NCBI GenBank assembly: GCA_963823495.1
Contig: CAWGLV010000001.1
Location: forward strand, 3,100,001 to 3,164,000
Source: DATDAH01 sp963823495
GTDB taxonomy: Bacteria; Actinomycetota; Acidimicrobiia; Acidimicrobiales; DATDAH01
Length of the DNA stretch: 64,000 bases
Direction: 5' to 3'
Shown here: positions 32,858-41,870 of the stretch, in pieces
Position numbering within the stretch: the first letter of the stretch is position 1
How the letters are laid out: each line of letters opens with the position of its first letter
Translations under genes and position numbers: made by a program
Notes under the pieces: model-generated
Seen by the model: only the letters and a program-made list of their open reading frames with translations
What the model was told of the DNA's origin: nothing
Databases searched by the model: none

Positions 32858-33991
32858 CGTCGTGATGGTCCAGCGGTAGCGGGGCGGACGACTGGGCGGG
32901 GCCGGTTCGTTGCGGTCCATGGTGACCTCCGACGGCGCCAGACGTTGGACGAGCGAGCCCCGTTCGTAGAAGGCCTCCTCGACGTCGGCCGGCGTGGCCT
33001 CGCCCGGCAGGAGCCCGGCGTGCAGGAGCGCCCGACGCTGGGCCCGCCCGAGGCCGTCGCCCAGCAGGTCGTGGACGATGCCCGGCAGCGTCTCGGGGTC
33101 CTTGAGCACCCAGGAGTGGGAACCACCGTGGATGACCACGAGCTGCCCGTTGGCCAGGCCGGCGGCGGATCGGGCCGTGGAGAGGGGCACCGCCCGGTCC
33201 CGGTCCCCGTGCAGGACGAAGGTCGACACCCCGTGGCCCGCCACCAGTTCGAGGAGGTCGTGGCTCGGGTCGGACCGGAGGATGGACACCGCCGGCGAGA
33301 GCAGTCGCCACGGTCTCCGGAGATGGGCACCGAAGGTCGGCAGAGCGAGGCGGAGGAGCTTCATCGCCTGACCCCGGTCCCGCAGCACCGGCAGGGTGCC
33401 CGCGGTGTCCACGAGCAGGGTGGCCCCGACGAAGCCGAGCACCGGTGGCATCCAGCGGGACCACATCTGGATGCGGTCCCAGCTGTCGCCCACGATGGCG
33501 TCGAGCAGGAGCAGGGCGATGACCCGTTCGGGGGTCTCGGCGGCCACCTCCACGATGAGGCGGCCGCCCATGGAGTGGCCGACCAGGACGGCCCGCTGGA
33601 CCCCGAGGTGGTCGAGGACCCGCCGGAGCAGGTCGGCATAGTCCGACAGGTCGCCCCCGCCGCCGGGAAGGCCGAAGGTCCCGCCGTGGCCGGCGGTGTC
33701 GATGGCGATCACCCGGTAGCCCATGCCCACGAGGCGGGACAGGGTCTGGGCATAGAGGATGCCCTCGGCCGAGAACCCGTGGACGACCACCAGCGGGATG
33801 CCCTGGCCGGTCACCGACACACCCACCTTGTGGCCGTCGGCCAACGTCACGGTGAACTGCGCCAGGCGGGGACGCGACGAGCGCCCCTCGACTGCGGTCA
33901 GGGGGCCGGTGCCCTCCGGGCCGACCAGCGGGTCGGTCAGGTGCTCGGGCGTGGGGGCGAGCTCGGTGTCGGTGATGACGGCCGCCTTCAG
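32852..33991 (-). CDS. alpha/beta hydrolase
   Basis: 379 residues if started at CTG 33991. Oxyanion strand LVVVHGFSAEG, nucleophile elbow VGHSMGGRL, acid in VLHGDRDRAVP and catalytic His in IHGGSHSWVL are in the expected order. Substrate unknown. The only ATG/GTG/TTG in frame before the fold is GTG 33850, which would give 332 residues and start MTLADGHKVG. The 141 upstream bases are open, with G/C at almost every third position, and begin with CTG overlapping the ribF stop (CTGA), so an N-terminal extension LKAAVITDTELAPTPEHLTD is likely. Confidence 0.82.
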   Translation of the reverse strand: MKAAVITDTELAPTPEHLTDPLVGPEGTGPLTAVEGRSSRPRLAQFTVTLADGHKVGVSVTGQGIPLVVVHGFSAEGILYAQTLSRLVGMGYRVIAIDTAGHGGTFGLPGGGGDLSDYADLLRRVLDHLGVQRAVLVGHSMGGRLIVEVAAETPERVIALLLLDAIVGDSWDRIQMWSRWMPPVLGFVGATLLVDTAGTLPVLRDRGQAMKLLRLALPTFGAHLRRPWRLLSPAVSILRSDPSHDLLELVAGHGVSTFVLHGDRDRAVPLSTARSAAGLANGQLVVIHGGSHSWVLKDPETLPGIVHDLLGDGLGRAQRRALLHAGLLPGEATPADVEEAFYERGSLVQRLAPSEVTMDRNEPAPPSRPPRYRWTITTP

Positions 33992-34941
33992 CCCGCCAGG
34001 ATCCGACGGGCCTGCTCACAGTCGCGGCCCATCTGGTCGATCAGCGCCTCGACGCTGTCGAACTTCTCCTCGGCCCGGAGCCGGGTCACGAAGGCCACGC
34101 GGGCCCGCTCGCCATACAGGTCACCCGAGAAGTCCAGCAGATGGGCCTCCAGAAGAGATGCATGGGCCGTCTCGTAGAACGTGGGGCGACGCCCCAGGGC
34201 GATGGCCGTGGGGTGACGACTGCCGTCGGGGCGGAGGTACCAGCCGGCGTAGATCCCGTCGGCGGGCAGCTGGACGTCGTCGGGCACGGACACGTTGGCC
34301 GTCGGGAAGCCCAGCTCGGTGGCCCGGGCGTCGCCGTGGTCGACGATGCCCCGGACCTCGTGGTGGCGCCCCAACATCGCGGCGGCCCGCTCGACCTCGC
34401 CTTCGGCGAGGGTCGTGCGGATGGCGGTAGAGGAGACCTGGGCCGACTCGTCGGCGGGCTGACCGTCGGAGCCGAGCAGCTCGATCGGCTCCACCTCGAA
34501 GCCGGCCTCGGCCCCCATGGTCCGCAGCAGCTCGACGTTGCCCCGGCGCCGGTGCCCGAAGTGGAAGTCCTCGCCCACCACGATCGCCTTGGTGCCCACG
34601 CAGTCGACCAGGACCTCGCGCACGAAGTCCTCGGGGGACTCCTGGGCCCGCTCCTCGTCGAAGCGGACGACCAGCAGCAGATCCAGGCCGGTGGCCTCCA
34701 GCAGCTCCAGCTTCTGCTCCGGGTCGGTCAACAGCAGCGGGGCGCTCTCCGGGCGGACCAGGCGGGCGGGGTGCTGGTCGAAGGTGATCAGCGCGGAGGC
34801 CACGCCGCGGTCGGCGGCCCGCTTGCGCACCCGGTCGATCAAGGCCCGGTGGCCGAGATGGACGCCGTCATAGGCCCCGATCGTGACGACCGAGCCGTCC
34901 TCGGACGCCGGGCAGGGCCCGGGATAACGCACCACCTCCAC
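33988..34941 (-). CDS. ribF: bifunctional riboflavin kinase / FAD synthetase RibF
   Basis: Makes FMN and FAD from riboflavin. 317 residues from GTG 34941. N-terminal adenylyltransferase domain: VTIGAYDGVHLGHRALI, TFDQHPARLV, VVGEDFHFGHRRRG. C-terminal flavokinase: LGFPTANVSVPDDVQLPADG, YAGWYL, EAHLLDFSGDLYG. A -10-like TAGCCT (34949-34954) lies seven bases before the GTG and rules out longer starts. It follows truB in the usual actinobacterial order, but a family C hairpin separates them. Confidence 0.95.
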   Translation of the reverse strand: MEVVRYPGPCPASEDGSVVTIGAYDGVHLGHRALIDRVRKRAADRGVASALITFDQHPARLVRPESAPLLLTDPEQKLELLEATGLDLLLVVRFDEERAQESPEDFVREVLVDCVGTKAIVVGEDFHFGHRRRGNVELLRTMGAEAGFEVEPIELLGSDGQPADESAQVSSTAIRTTLAEGEVERAAAMLGRHHEVRGIVDHGDARATELGFPTANVSVPDDVQLPADGIYAGWYLRPDGSRHPTAIALGRRPTFYETAHASLLEAHLLDFSGDLYGERARVAFVTRLRAEEKFDSVEALIDQMGRDCEQARRILAG

Positions 34942-35142
34942 GGTGTTGAGGCTATGCGGCTCGGGCGGGAACCGAGGCAACGAAGGGCATGGGGCCCGCT
35001 CCGCCGGCTTCGGGGGCCGCGGTCGCCGTCGGCCTCGATGACAACGACGCAACCACGGGGGCATGGGGTCACGTGGCAGGTCGTCGGGGGCACACCGGCC
35101 CTCGTTTCGCACTGTTCGTGGCCGATCGTCGGGCTGCCAGCA

Positions 35143-35189
35143 CTTTCGAGGCTCCAGCTGTCGGATCCCGACAGCTGGAGCCTCGAAAG
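35143..35189. repeat. family C 3'-end hairpin, copy 1
   Basis: Perfect 22-bp arms: CTTTCGAGGCTCCAGCTGTC plus GG (35143-35164) and complement (35168-35189) around ATC. It shares CTGTCGGAT-N-CCGACAG at the loop and TCGAGGC at the base with the element at 42033, but the mid-stem differs on both arms. 23 bp after the truB stop. Confidence 0.8.
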
Positions 35190-35211
35190 GTCGACCCCCT
35201 GGCCCGCAGGC

Positions 35212-36087
35212 CTACGGGGCGAGCACCAACGATGGCTTGACCCGGTGCTGGCTGACCCGCTCGTAGACGGCCAGCAACGTCCCGGACCGGTCGCTGACGG
35301 CCCAGGGGCCGGCCCCGGCGACGCCGCCGAGCTGGTCGGGGTCCATCACCCGGCCGTTGCGCACCAGGAAGGCGTTGTCGTCGTCGACCGTCGTCTGGGG
35401 GTAGTCGCGTAGGCCTTCCCTGGCCGGTAGCACCACCAGGTCCTCCACCGGCTTGGCCTCGGCCTCGCCGAAGGAACCGATCCTGGTGCGGCGCAGGTTC
35501 GTCAGGTGGGCGCCGCCGCCGAGGGCGTGACCCAGGTCCGCGGCCAGGGTGCGGATGTAGGTTCCCGACGAGCACTCCACCTCGGCGCGGTAGACGAGGG
35601 GATCGTCGGTCGGGGTCACCTCGTAGCGGAACACGGTGACCTCCCGGGGTTTGCGCTCGACCTCCCTGCCCTCCCGGGCCAACTCGTGGAGCCGCTTCCC
35701 GTCGACCCGCACCGCGGAGACCATCGGCGGGATCTGCTCGATCTCGCCGACGAAGGTTGCCGCCGCGGCGGCGACCTGGTCGGGCGTGACCGCCATGTCG
35801 TGGGTCGCCGTCACCTCACCGGCGGCATCCAACGTCGAGGTCTCGATCCCGAGGATGAAGTCGGCGGTGTAGGTCTTGGGCAGCGCGGTCAGGAACCGCA
35901 GCAGCCGGGTCGCGGCGCCGATGCCGAGCAGGAGGATCCCGGTGGCGTCGGGGTCAAGGGTCCCGGAGTGGCCGATCTTGCGCTCCCCCAGCACCTTGCG
36001 GGCCCGGTCGACCACGTCGTGGGAGGTCATCCCCGCCGCCTTGTCGACCACCGCGATGCCGCTGGGTCGTACTGCGGCCTCAGACAC
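35212..36087 (-). CDS. truB: tRNA pseudouridine(55) synthase TruB
   Basis: Forms pseudouridine 55 in the T loop of tRNAs. 291 residues. Catalytic Asp in HSGTLDPDATGILL near residue 45; KTYTADFILG, SGTYIRTLAADLG and RRTRIGSF are typical. Start GTG, overlapping the rbfA stop by eight bases (GTGTCTGA). Confidence 0.95.
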   Translation of the reverse strand: MSEAAVRPSGIAVVDKAAGMTSHDVVDRARKVLGERKIGHSGTLDPDATGILLLGIGAATRLLRFLTALPKTYTADFILGIETSTLDAAGEVTATHDMAVTPDQVAAAAATFVGEIEQIPPMVSAVRVDGKRLHELAREGREVERKPREVTVFRYEVTPTDDPLVYRAEVECSSGTYIRTLAADLGHALGGGAHLTNLRRTRIGSFGEAEAKPVEDLVVLPAREGLRDYPQTTVDDDNAFLVRNGRVMDPDQLGGVAGAGPWAVSDRSGTLLAVYERVSQHRVKPSLVLAP

Positions 36088-36502
36088 CGTCGTCGCCGGC
36101 GCCGGTCTCGTCGTCGGGGGCCCGCCGGTCGTCGGTCTGCAGGTCCCGCAGGATGGTCTCGATCCGGTTGGCCGATCGGGTGACCTCGTCGGCGGCGAAT
36201 ATCAGCTCCGGTGTCCGCTTGAACCGGGTCTGGCGGTTGATGGTGGCCTGGAGGTGCCTGCGATGGTCCCCCAGTGCCTCGACGATCGCCGCGTCGTCCT
36301 CGGGATCGCCGAGGCCGGTCACATAGACGACCGCGTTGCGCAGGTCGGCCTCACAGACCACGTCCACGACCGTGACCAGGCTCAGGCGCTCGTCGTCGAT
36401 GCGCTCCAACTCCTCGGCCACGATCTGACGGACCAGCTCGTTGAGGCGGGCGGTGCGGGGATAGTCGTGGGGGCCACTGGCCCGGCGTCGGTGCTTGCTC
36501 AT
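36080..36502 (-). CDS. rbfA: ribosome-binding factor A
   Basis: 30S maturation factor binding near helix 1 of 16S rRNA. 140 residues with the KH-like core: RLNELVRQIVAEELERI, VTVVDVVCEADLRNAVVYVT, TPELIFAADEVTRSANRIE. Acidic tail DDETGAGDDG. ATG start; ten bases after ylxP; overlaps truB. Confidence 0.94.
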   Translation of the reverse strand: MSKHRRRASGPHDYPRTARLNELVRQIVAEELERIDDERLSLVTVVDVVCEADLRNAVVYVTGLGDPEDDAAIVEALGDHRRHLQATINRQTRFKRTPELIFAADEVTRSANRIETILRDLQTDDRRAPDDETGAGDDGV

Positions 36503-36512
36503 GGGCTGTCCT

Positions 36513-36800
36513 TCAGGTGTCCGACCACGTGCGGTCCATGGACAGGACCTCGATACCCGGCTGGGACCAGATCCAACGCTCCACCTCGTCGATGACGTCC
36601 CGCACATGGCTCTCGGTCCCGCCCACCGCGGCCACGCCGAGGCGGGCCCGCTGCCAGCGATCCTGCTCGCCGACCTCGGCCACCGCCACCCGGAAACGAC
36701 GGCGGACGCCTTCGATCACGGGGCGCAGCACCGCCCGCTTCGCCTTGAGCGAGCGGCAGTCCGGAAGGAACAGGTCGATGTCCAGAGCGAGGACGTACAC
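36513..36800 (-). CDS. ylxP: YlxP/DUF503 family protein
   Basis: 95 residues from GTG 36800. LALDIDLFLPDCRSLKAKR, RRRFRVAVAEVGEQDRWQRARLGVA and a final amphipathic helix are the DUF503 pattern. The family lies between infB and rbfA in many Gram-positive bacteria and is thought to act in 30S assembly or RNA binding. It starts five bases after the infB stop. Confidence 0.88.
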   Translation of the reverse strand: MYVLALDIDLFLPDCRSLKAKRAVLRPVIEGVRRRFRVAVAEVGEQDRWQRARLGVAAVGGTESHVRDVIDEVERWIWSQPGIEVLSMDRTWSDT

Positions 36801-36805
36801 GGCGG

Positions 36806-39586
36806 TCAGACGCGCGGGATCTCGCGCTCCTCGACCGTTTCGATGATGTCGCCCTGCTGCAGGTTCTGGAAGTCCGACAGGCCGATACCGCATTCGTAGC
36901 CGGCCTGGACCTCGCGGACGTCGTCCTTGAAGCGCTTGAGGGAGCTGATCGTGCCCTTCCACAGCACGGTGCCCTCCCGCAGGAAACGCACCTTCGAGCC
37001 GCGGGTGATCGTGCCGTTGAGGACGTAGCAGCCGGCGATGGCACCGATCTTGGGGACCCGGAAGATCTCCCGGACCTCGGCCTCGCCGGTGACGATCTCC
37101 TCGAACTCGGGCTTGAGCATGCCCACCATGGCCGCCTCGATGTCCTCGAGGAGGGCGTAGATGACCTCGTAGGTGCGGATCTCGACGCCCTCCTGCTCGG
37201 CCGACTGACGGGCCTTGCGCTCAGGACGGACGTTGAAGCCGAGGATGGTGGCGTTGGCCGCCGAGGCCAACTGGATGTCGTTCTCGGTGATGCCGCCGAC
37301 TCCGCGGTGGACGAAGGCCAGCTTGACCTCGTCCCGCTCCAACTTGCGCAGGGCGTCGGTCACCGCCTCCATCGAGCCGTTGGTGTCCGCCTTGATGATG
37401 AGGTTCAGCGTCGCGGCCTCGCCGGCCTGGATCTGGCTGAAGATGTCCTCCAACTTGGCGCCGGTGGCGACGCCGGCGTCTCGGCCGAGGCTGGCCTGGC
37501 GGGCGAAGTGCTCCCGCTTGTCCGAGACCGTGCGGGCCACCTTCTCGTCGGGGGCGACGATGAAGCTGGTGCCGGCCACGGCCACGTCGGAGAGGCCGAG
37601 CAGTTCGACCGGGGTTGACGGGCCGGCCGCCTTGACCTGCTCGGCATGATCGTCGATGAGGGCTCGCGCCTTGCCCGCGGCGGCCCCGGCCACGACCGGG
37701 TCACCGACCGTGAGCGTGCCCCGCTGGACCAGGACGGTGGCCACCGGCCCCCGTCCGGTGTCGAGGTGGGACTCGAGCACCACGCCCGAGGCGCGACCGT
37801 CGGGGTTGGCCCGGAGCTCCTCGATCTCGGCCACCAGGAGCACCTGCTCCAGGAGGTCGTCGATGCCGATGTCCTGCAGGGCGGACGTCTCCACCACGAT
37901 GGTGTCGCCGCCGTAGGACTCCGGGATGAGCTCGTGCTCGGCCAGCTGGGCCAGGACCCGCTGGACGTCGGCGTTCTCCCGGTCGACCTTGTTGAGGGCC
38001 ACGATGATCGGCACGTCGGCCGCCTTGGCGTGGTTCAACGCCTCCACCGTCTGGGGCATGACGCCGTCGTCGGCGGCCACCACGAGGATGACGATGTCGG
38101 TGGCGTCCGCGCCGCGGGCCCGCATGGCGGTGAACGCCTCGTGGCCCGGGGTGTCGATGAAGGTGATCTCGTGGCCGTCACGAACGACCTGGTACGCACC
38201 GATGGCCTGGGTGATCCCGCCGGCCTCGCCCTCGATCACGTTGCTGGAGCGGATCTTGTCGAGCAGCAGGGTCTTGCCGTGGTCGACGTGACCCATGACG
38301 GTGACCACCGGGGCACGGGGAACCGCGTCGGGGTCCTCCTCTTCCTCTTCCTCCCAGTCGTCGTACTCGAGGAGCTTCTGGAGCTCGACCTCCTGCTCCT
38401 CCCCGGGATCCACGAGGCGGACCTCGGCGCCGATCTCGGCCGCGAACAACTCGATCATCTCGTCACTGAGGGACTGGGTCGCCGTGACCATCTCACCCTG
38501 CTGCATGAGGAAGCGCACGACGTCGGCCGCGGTCCGGTTCAGCCTGGGGGCGATGTCCATCGGGGCCGACGCCCGCTCGATCACGACCTCGCCCTCGGGT
38601 ACGGCCGCGTCGGTCGGCGTGTAGGTCGGCCGGTCGATCGGCTGCAGTTCCTCACGGACCCGACGCCGACGACTCCGCCGACGCCGCTGGGGCCGCTGAG
38701 GACCGCCGCGACCGGGGCCGCCGCCGGGGCGACCACCGCCGCCGGGGCCGGCACCGGGGACGTTCGGACGCGGGCCGCCGCCACCCAGGCTCGGACGTGG
38801 GGTGCCGCCGGGGCGACCGCGTGGTGGACCGCCACCGGGCCGACCGCCGGGGCGGGGCGGCGGAGCGCCGCCACGACCACCGGTACCCGGTGGGGGCGGG
38901 ATCGGCTTTCCGGTCCCCGAGGTCGGCGGGCGGGGAGGTGGCGGGATCGGCTTGCCCGAGTCCGCGGCAGGGGGCGCGGTGCCCTCCGCAGGCGGCGCGG
39001 CGGGTTGGGCGGCCGATGCCGCCGGGGCGGTGGCCGGGGGTGCGGTCGGACGGACCCGCTCGCTGGCGGGCAACGTGGGCGGCGCCGGAGGTGGTTCGGC
39101 GGGCCGGGTCGGGCCGCTGCTGCCGCTGGAGCGCACCACGCGCTTGGGGGCTTCGGCGGCGGGGGCGGCGGCGGGCGCCTCGGCCTCGGCGGCGGCCGGC
39201 GGGGCCTCGACCTCGGCGGGCGCGGCGGGCGGAGCCTCGACGACCTCGGCGGCGGGGGCCTCGGGCTCGGGCTCGGGCTCGGGGGCCGGCTCCGGCGCGG
39301 GCTCCTCGGCCTTGGGCTCGGCCTTCTTCTTCGGCGGAGCCTTCTTCGTGCTGACGGGCGGGTTCTTGGGCTTGGCCTCTTCGGCCGGCTTCTCTTCCTC
39401 GGCCGGGGCGGCCTTGACCAACCCGTCCTTCTCCGCCCGCCGGCGGACGCGGTCAGCCTGGGCCTCGACGATCGAGGACGAGTGACTGCGCGCGCCGATG
39501 CCCAGCTTGTCGCAGAGGTCGAGGACCTCCTGGTTGCTCATGCCGAGCTCGCGGGCGAGTTCGTAGACCCTTACGTTGGATGGCAC
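36806..39586 (-). CDS. infB: translation initiation factor IF-2
   Basis: GTPase that places initiator tRNA on the 30S subunit. 926 residues: N-terminal IF2N domain (VYELARELGMSNQEVLDLCD), a long Ala/Pro/Glu then Gly/Arg/Pro-rich disordered linker, a second IF2N motif, and the G domain with G1 VMGHVDHGKTLLLD, G3 DTPGHEAF and G4 NKVD, then the C-terminal domains. GTG start. Central gene of the rimP-nusA-ylxR-infB-ylxP-rbfA-truB unit. Confidence 0.97.
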   Translation of the reverse strand: MPSNVRVYELARELGMSNQEVLDLCDKLGIGARSHSSSIVEAQADRVRRRAEKDGLVKAAPAEEEKPAEEAKPKNPPVSTKKAPPKKKAEPKAEEPAPEPAPEPEPEPEAPAAEVVEAPPAAPAEVEAPPAAAEAEAPAAAPAAEAPKRVVRSSGSSGPTRPAEPPPAPPTLPASERVRPTAPPATAPAASAAQPAAPPAEGTAPPAADSGKPIPPPPRPPTSGTGKPIPPPPGTGGRGGAPPPRPGGRPGGGPPRGRPGGTPRPSLGGGGPRPNVPGAGPGGGGRPGGGPGRGGPQRPQRRRRSRRRRVREELQPIDRPTYTPTDAAVPEGEVVIERASAPMDIAPRLNRTAADVVRFLMQQGEMVTATQSLSDEMIELFAAEIGAEVRLVDPGEEQEVELQKLLEYDDWEEEEEEDPDAVPRAPVVTVMGHVDHGKTLLLDKIRSSNVIEGEAGGITQAIGAYQVVRDGHEITFIDTPGHEAFTAMRARGADATDIVILVVAADDGVMPQTVEALNHAKAADVPIIVALNKVDRENADVQRVLAQLAEHELIPESYGGDTIVVETSALQDIGIDDLLEQVLLVAEIEELRANPDGRASGVVLESHLDTGRGPVATVLVQRGTLTVGDPVVAGAAAGKARALIDDHAEQVKAAGPSTPVELLGLSDVAVAGTSFIVAPDEKVARTVSDKREHFARQASLGRDAGVATGAKLEDIFSQIQAGEAATLNLIIKADTNGSMEAVTDALRKLERDEVKLAFVHRGVGGITENDIQLASAANATILGFNVRPERKARQSAEQEGVEIRTYEVIYALLEDIEAAMVGMLKPEFEEIVTGEAEVREIFRVPKIGAIAGCYVLNGTITRGSKVRFLREGTVLWKGTISSLKRFKDDVREVQAGYECGIGLSDFQNLQQGDIIETVEEREIPRV

Positions 39587-39595
39587 CTGGCTGTG

Positions 39596-39886
39596 TCAGC
39601 CCTTTCGTAGCTTCTGGCGGGCGTCTGCCCGGTCGAGCACCTGGTCACGCACCGCCTCGACATCGGCGTCCGCGACCGGCGCTCGCAGGGCCCGGGCAAA
39701 GGCTCCGCGCCGCTGGGCGGCATCGAGGCACGCAGCTGAGGATCGGCACAGCCACGCGCCCCGGCCCGGAAGTGTAGGTCCCACGGCCAGCGATCCGTCG
39801 CCCTGGCGGGTCACCCGCACCAGTTCGTCCTGACCGGCGACCCGTCGGCAGCCGATGCAGGTCCGCTGCGGGGTCCCGGGGGCTAC
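39596..39886 (-). CDS. ylxR: YlxR/DUF448 RNA-binding protein, non-canonical start
   Basis: Reading upstream of the first GTG (39820) recovers the family hallmark RTCIGCRRVAGQDELVRV, then LPGRGAWLCRSSAACL and RRGAFARALRA; the protein ends LRKG. The frame opens after a TGA inside nusA and contains no ATG, GTG, TTG or CTG before CIGC. The only codon touching the nusA stop is GTA 39884-39886, overlapping as GTAG, which would give 96 residues. YlxR proteins bind RNA and lie between nusA and infB in Gram-positives. Identity is good; the start is uncertain. Confidence 0.8.
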   Translation of the reverse strand, partial: VAPGTPQRTCIGCRRVAGQDELVRVTRQGDGSLAVGPTLPGRGAWLCRSSAACLDAAQRRGAFARALRAPVADADVEAVRDQVLDRADARQKLRKG

Positions 39887-41364
39887 GACGTCGCCCCGTC
39901 GTCAGAAGCGGCCTCGGTGGCGGCGGCCTCGGCCAACCCCTCCGCACCGTCGGCGGCGTCCCCGCCACCCTCGACCGGCGCGTCGCCGGCCTCACCGGTG
40001 GCGTCGGCGTCCTCGGCGGACTCCTCGCCCGCTTCGTCCTCGGTCACGACCTGCTCGGCCTCCGCCCCCGCTCCACCTTCGGCGGTCTCGGCCTCGGCCT
40101 CCACTCCGGCCGTCTCGGCCTCCGCCCCCGCTCCACCTTCGGCGGTCTCGGCCTCGGCCTCCACTCCGGCGGTCTCGGCCTCCGCCCCCGCTCCACCTTC
40201 GGCGGTCTCGGCCTCGGCCTCCACTCCGGCCGTCTCGGCCTCCGCCTGCTCGGCGCCGAGCTGGCTCCACTGGTCGGCGGTCATGGCCGGCGTCCCGTCC
40301 GCGGGCTGCCACATCTGCTCGCCGGTCGCGGCGTCGATGATCCACTCGCCCTGGGCCCAGTCGTCGGTCTGATAGGCCGCTTCCTCGGCCACCTGGGTCT
40401 CGCTCTTGATGTCGACCCGCCAACCGGTGAGGCGAGCGGCCAGGCGGGCGTTCTGGCCCTCCTTGCCGATGGCCAGTGAGAGCTGGTAGTCGGGGACGAT
40501 GACCTCGGCGGTGCCGGTGTCCTCGTGGATCCGCACCTCCTTGACCCGGGCCGGGGACAGGGCCTTCATCACGAAGTCGGCCGCGTCGTCGGAGAAGGGG
40601 ACGATGTCGATCTTCTCGCCCTTGAGCTCGTTGACCACCATGCGGACGCGGGCGCCCCGGGCACCGACGCAGGCCCCGACGGGGTCGACGTTGGTGTCGT
40701 TGGACCAGACGGCGATCTTCGTCCGGTGCCCGGGCTCGCGGGCACAGGCCCGGATCTCCACGATGCCGTCGGCGATCTCGGGCACCTCCAGCTCGAACAA
40801 CCGCTTGATCAGTCCGGGGTGCGTCCGGCTGACGACGATCTGGGGCCCCTTGGCGGTCTTGCGGACCTCCACGATGTAGGCCTTCACCCGGGAGTTGGGT
40901 TCGGGGCGCTCGTAGGGGACCTGCTCGGCCTGGGGCAGGAGGGCCTCGACCCGGCCGAGGTCCAGCAGGGTGTAACGCTGGTCGCTCTGCTGGATCATGC
41001 CGGTGACGATGTCGCCCTCCCGGCCGGCGTACTCCTCGTACTTCATGTCCCGCTCGACCTCGCGGATGCGTTGCATCATCACCTGCTTGGCCGTCTGGGC
41101 GGCGATGCGGCCGAAGTCGTCGGGGGTGACGTCCATCTCCTCACCCTCGGGCTCCCCGTCGTCGTCCAGTTCCTGGGCGTAGACGCGGATGTCGAAGGTG
41201 TCGGGGTCCAGGGTGACCCAGGAGTACTCGTAGGCACCGGGCGTGCGCTTGTAGGCCGACTCCAGTGCGTCCGCCAGCGCGGCCAGGAGGTCGTCGACCG
41301 AGATGCCCTTGTCGACGGCCAGCGCCTGGAGGGCCTCCATCATCTCGAGGTTGTTTCCGCTCAT
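39883..41364 (-). CDS. nusA: transcription termination/antitermination protein NusA
   Basis: RNA polymerase-binding elongation factor. 493 residues: N-terminal domain (MMEALQALAVDKGISVDDLL, ALADALESAYKRTPGAYEYSW), S1 (GDIVTGMIQQSDQRYTLLDLGRVEALLP) and two KH domains (PVGACVGARGARVRMVVNEL, LAIGKEGQNARLAARLTGW). After the KH domains comes an acidic tail of 20-residue repeats (EGGAGAEAETAGVEAEAET) not found in E. coli NusA's place. The ATG overlaps the rimP stop as ATGA. Confidence 0.96.
   Translation of the reverse strand: MSGNNLEMMEALQALAVDKGISVDDLLAALADALESAYKRTPGAYEYSWVTLDPDTFDIRVYAQELDDDGEPEGEEMDVTPDDFGRIAAQTAKQVMMQRIREVERDMKYEEYAGREGDIVTGMIQQSDQRYTLLDLGRVEALLPQAEQVPYERPEPNSRVKAYIVEVRKTAKGPQIVVSRTHPGLIKRLFELEVPEIADGIVEIRACAREPGHRTKIAVWSNDTNVDPVGACVGARGARVRMVVNELKGEKIDIVPFSDDAADFVMKALSPARVKEVRIHEDTGTAEVIVPDYQLSLAIGKEGQNARLAARLTGWRVDIKSETQVAEEAAYQTDDWAQGEWIIDAATGEQMWQPADGTPAMTADQWSQLGAEQAEAETAGVEAEAETAEGGAGAEAETAGVEAEAETAEGGAGAEAETAGVEAEAETAEGGAGAEAEQVVTEDEAGEESAEDADATGEAGDAPVEGGGDAADGAEGLAEAAATEAASDDGATS
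40056..40250 (-). repeat. 60-bp tandem repeats coding the acidic NusA tail
   Basis: Three and a fraction near-identical 60-bp units (differing at single bases) code 20-residue Glu/Ala/Gly units. The period is exactly 60 bp, so it stays in frame. Recent expansion by slippage or unequal recombination is likely. Confidence 0.92.
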
Positions 41365-41852
41365 GGAGTCTTCTTCTTCGTCGTCGGCTTGGTGGTGGTT
41401 CCCCAGTCGAACAGTGTCCGAGCTGCGGCGATCTCGTCGTAGGGGATACGACGATCCTCGGGATCAGGGCCGTCCCCGGTGCGGACGGTGATGGCGTCGT
41501 CGTCGGCGGCCAGGAGCACGCCGGTCACCCGGCGGTCGCCCTCGGCGCCGGGGACGGTCTTGACCGTGACCTGGTCGTTGACCGCACCGGCGAAGTGGTC
41601 CGGACGACGCAGGGGCCGCTCCAGGCCGGGGCTGGACACCTCGAGGGTGTACCTGCCGGGGACGGGGTCGGTCTCGTCCAGCGCCCGCGACACCGAGCGG
41701 CTCAGCTCGGCCAGGGCATCGATGTCGATGCCCCCGTCCCGGCTGACCAGGATGCGGACGCTGGCCTGGTGCTGCTCGACGTCGTAGAGGTCGAGGCCCC
41801 GTTCTTCGGCGAGGGGGAGGACGATGGCCCGGACGCGATCGGTGATCGCCAT
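41361..41852 (-). CDS. rimP: ribosome maturation factor RimP
   Basis: 30S maturation factor. 163 residues: RVRAIVLPLAEERGLDLYDVE, LVSRDGGIDIDALAELSRSVSRALDE, YTLEVSSPGLERPLRRPDHF and a C-terminal SH3-like domain. ATG start with GAGGAGGAG upstream; first gene of the nusA-infB unit, with an intrinsic terminator in its leader. Confidence 0.95.
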   Translation of the reverse strand: MAITDRVRAIVLPLAEERGLDLYDVEQHQASVRILVSRDGGIDIDALAELSRSVSRALDETDPVPGRYTLEVSSPGLERPLRRPDHFAGAVNDQVTVKTVPGAEGDRRVTGVLLAADDDAITVRTGDGPDPEDRRIPYDEIAAARTLFDWGTTTKPTTKKKTP

Positions 41853-41870
41853 GGCTGAACTCCTCCTCTC

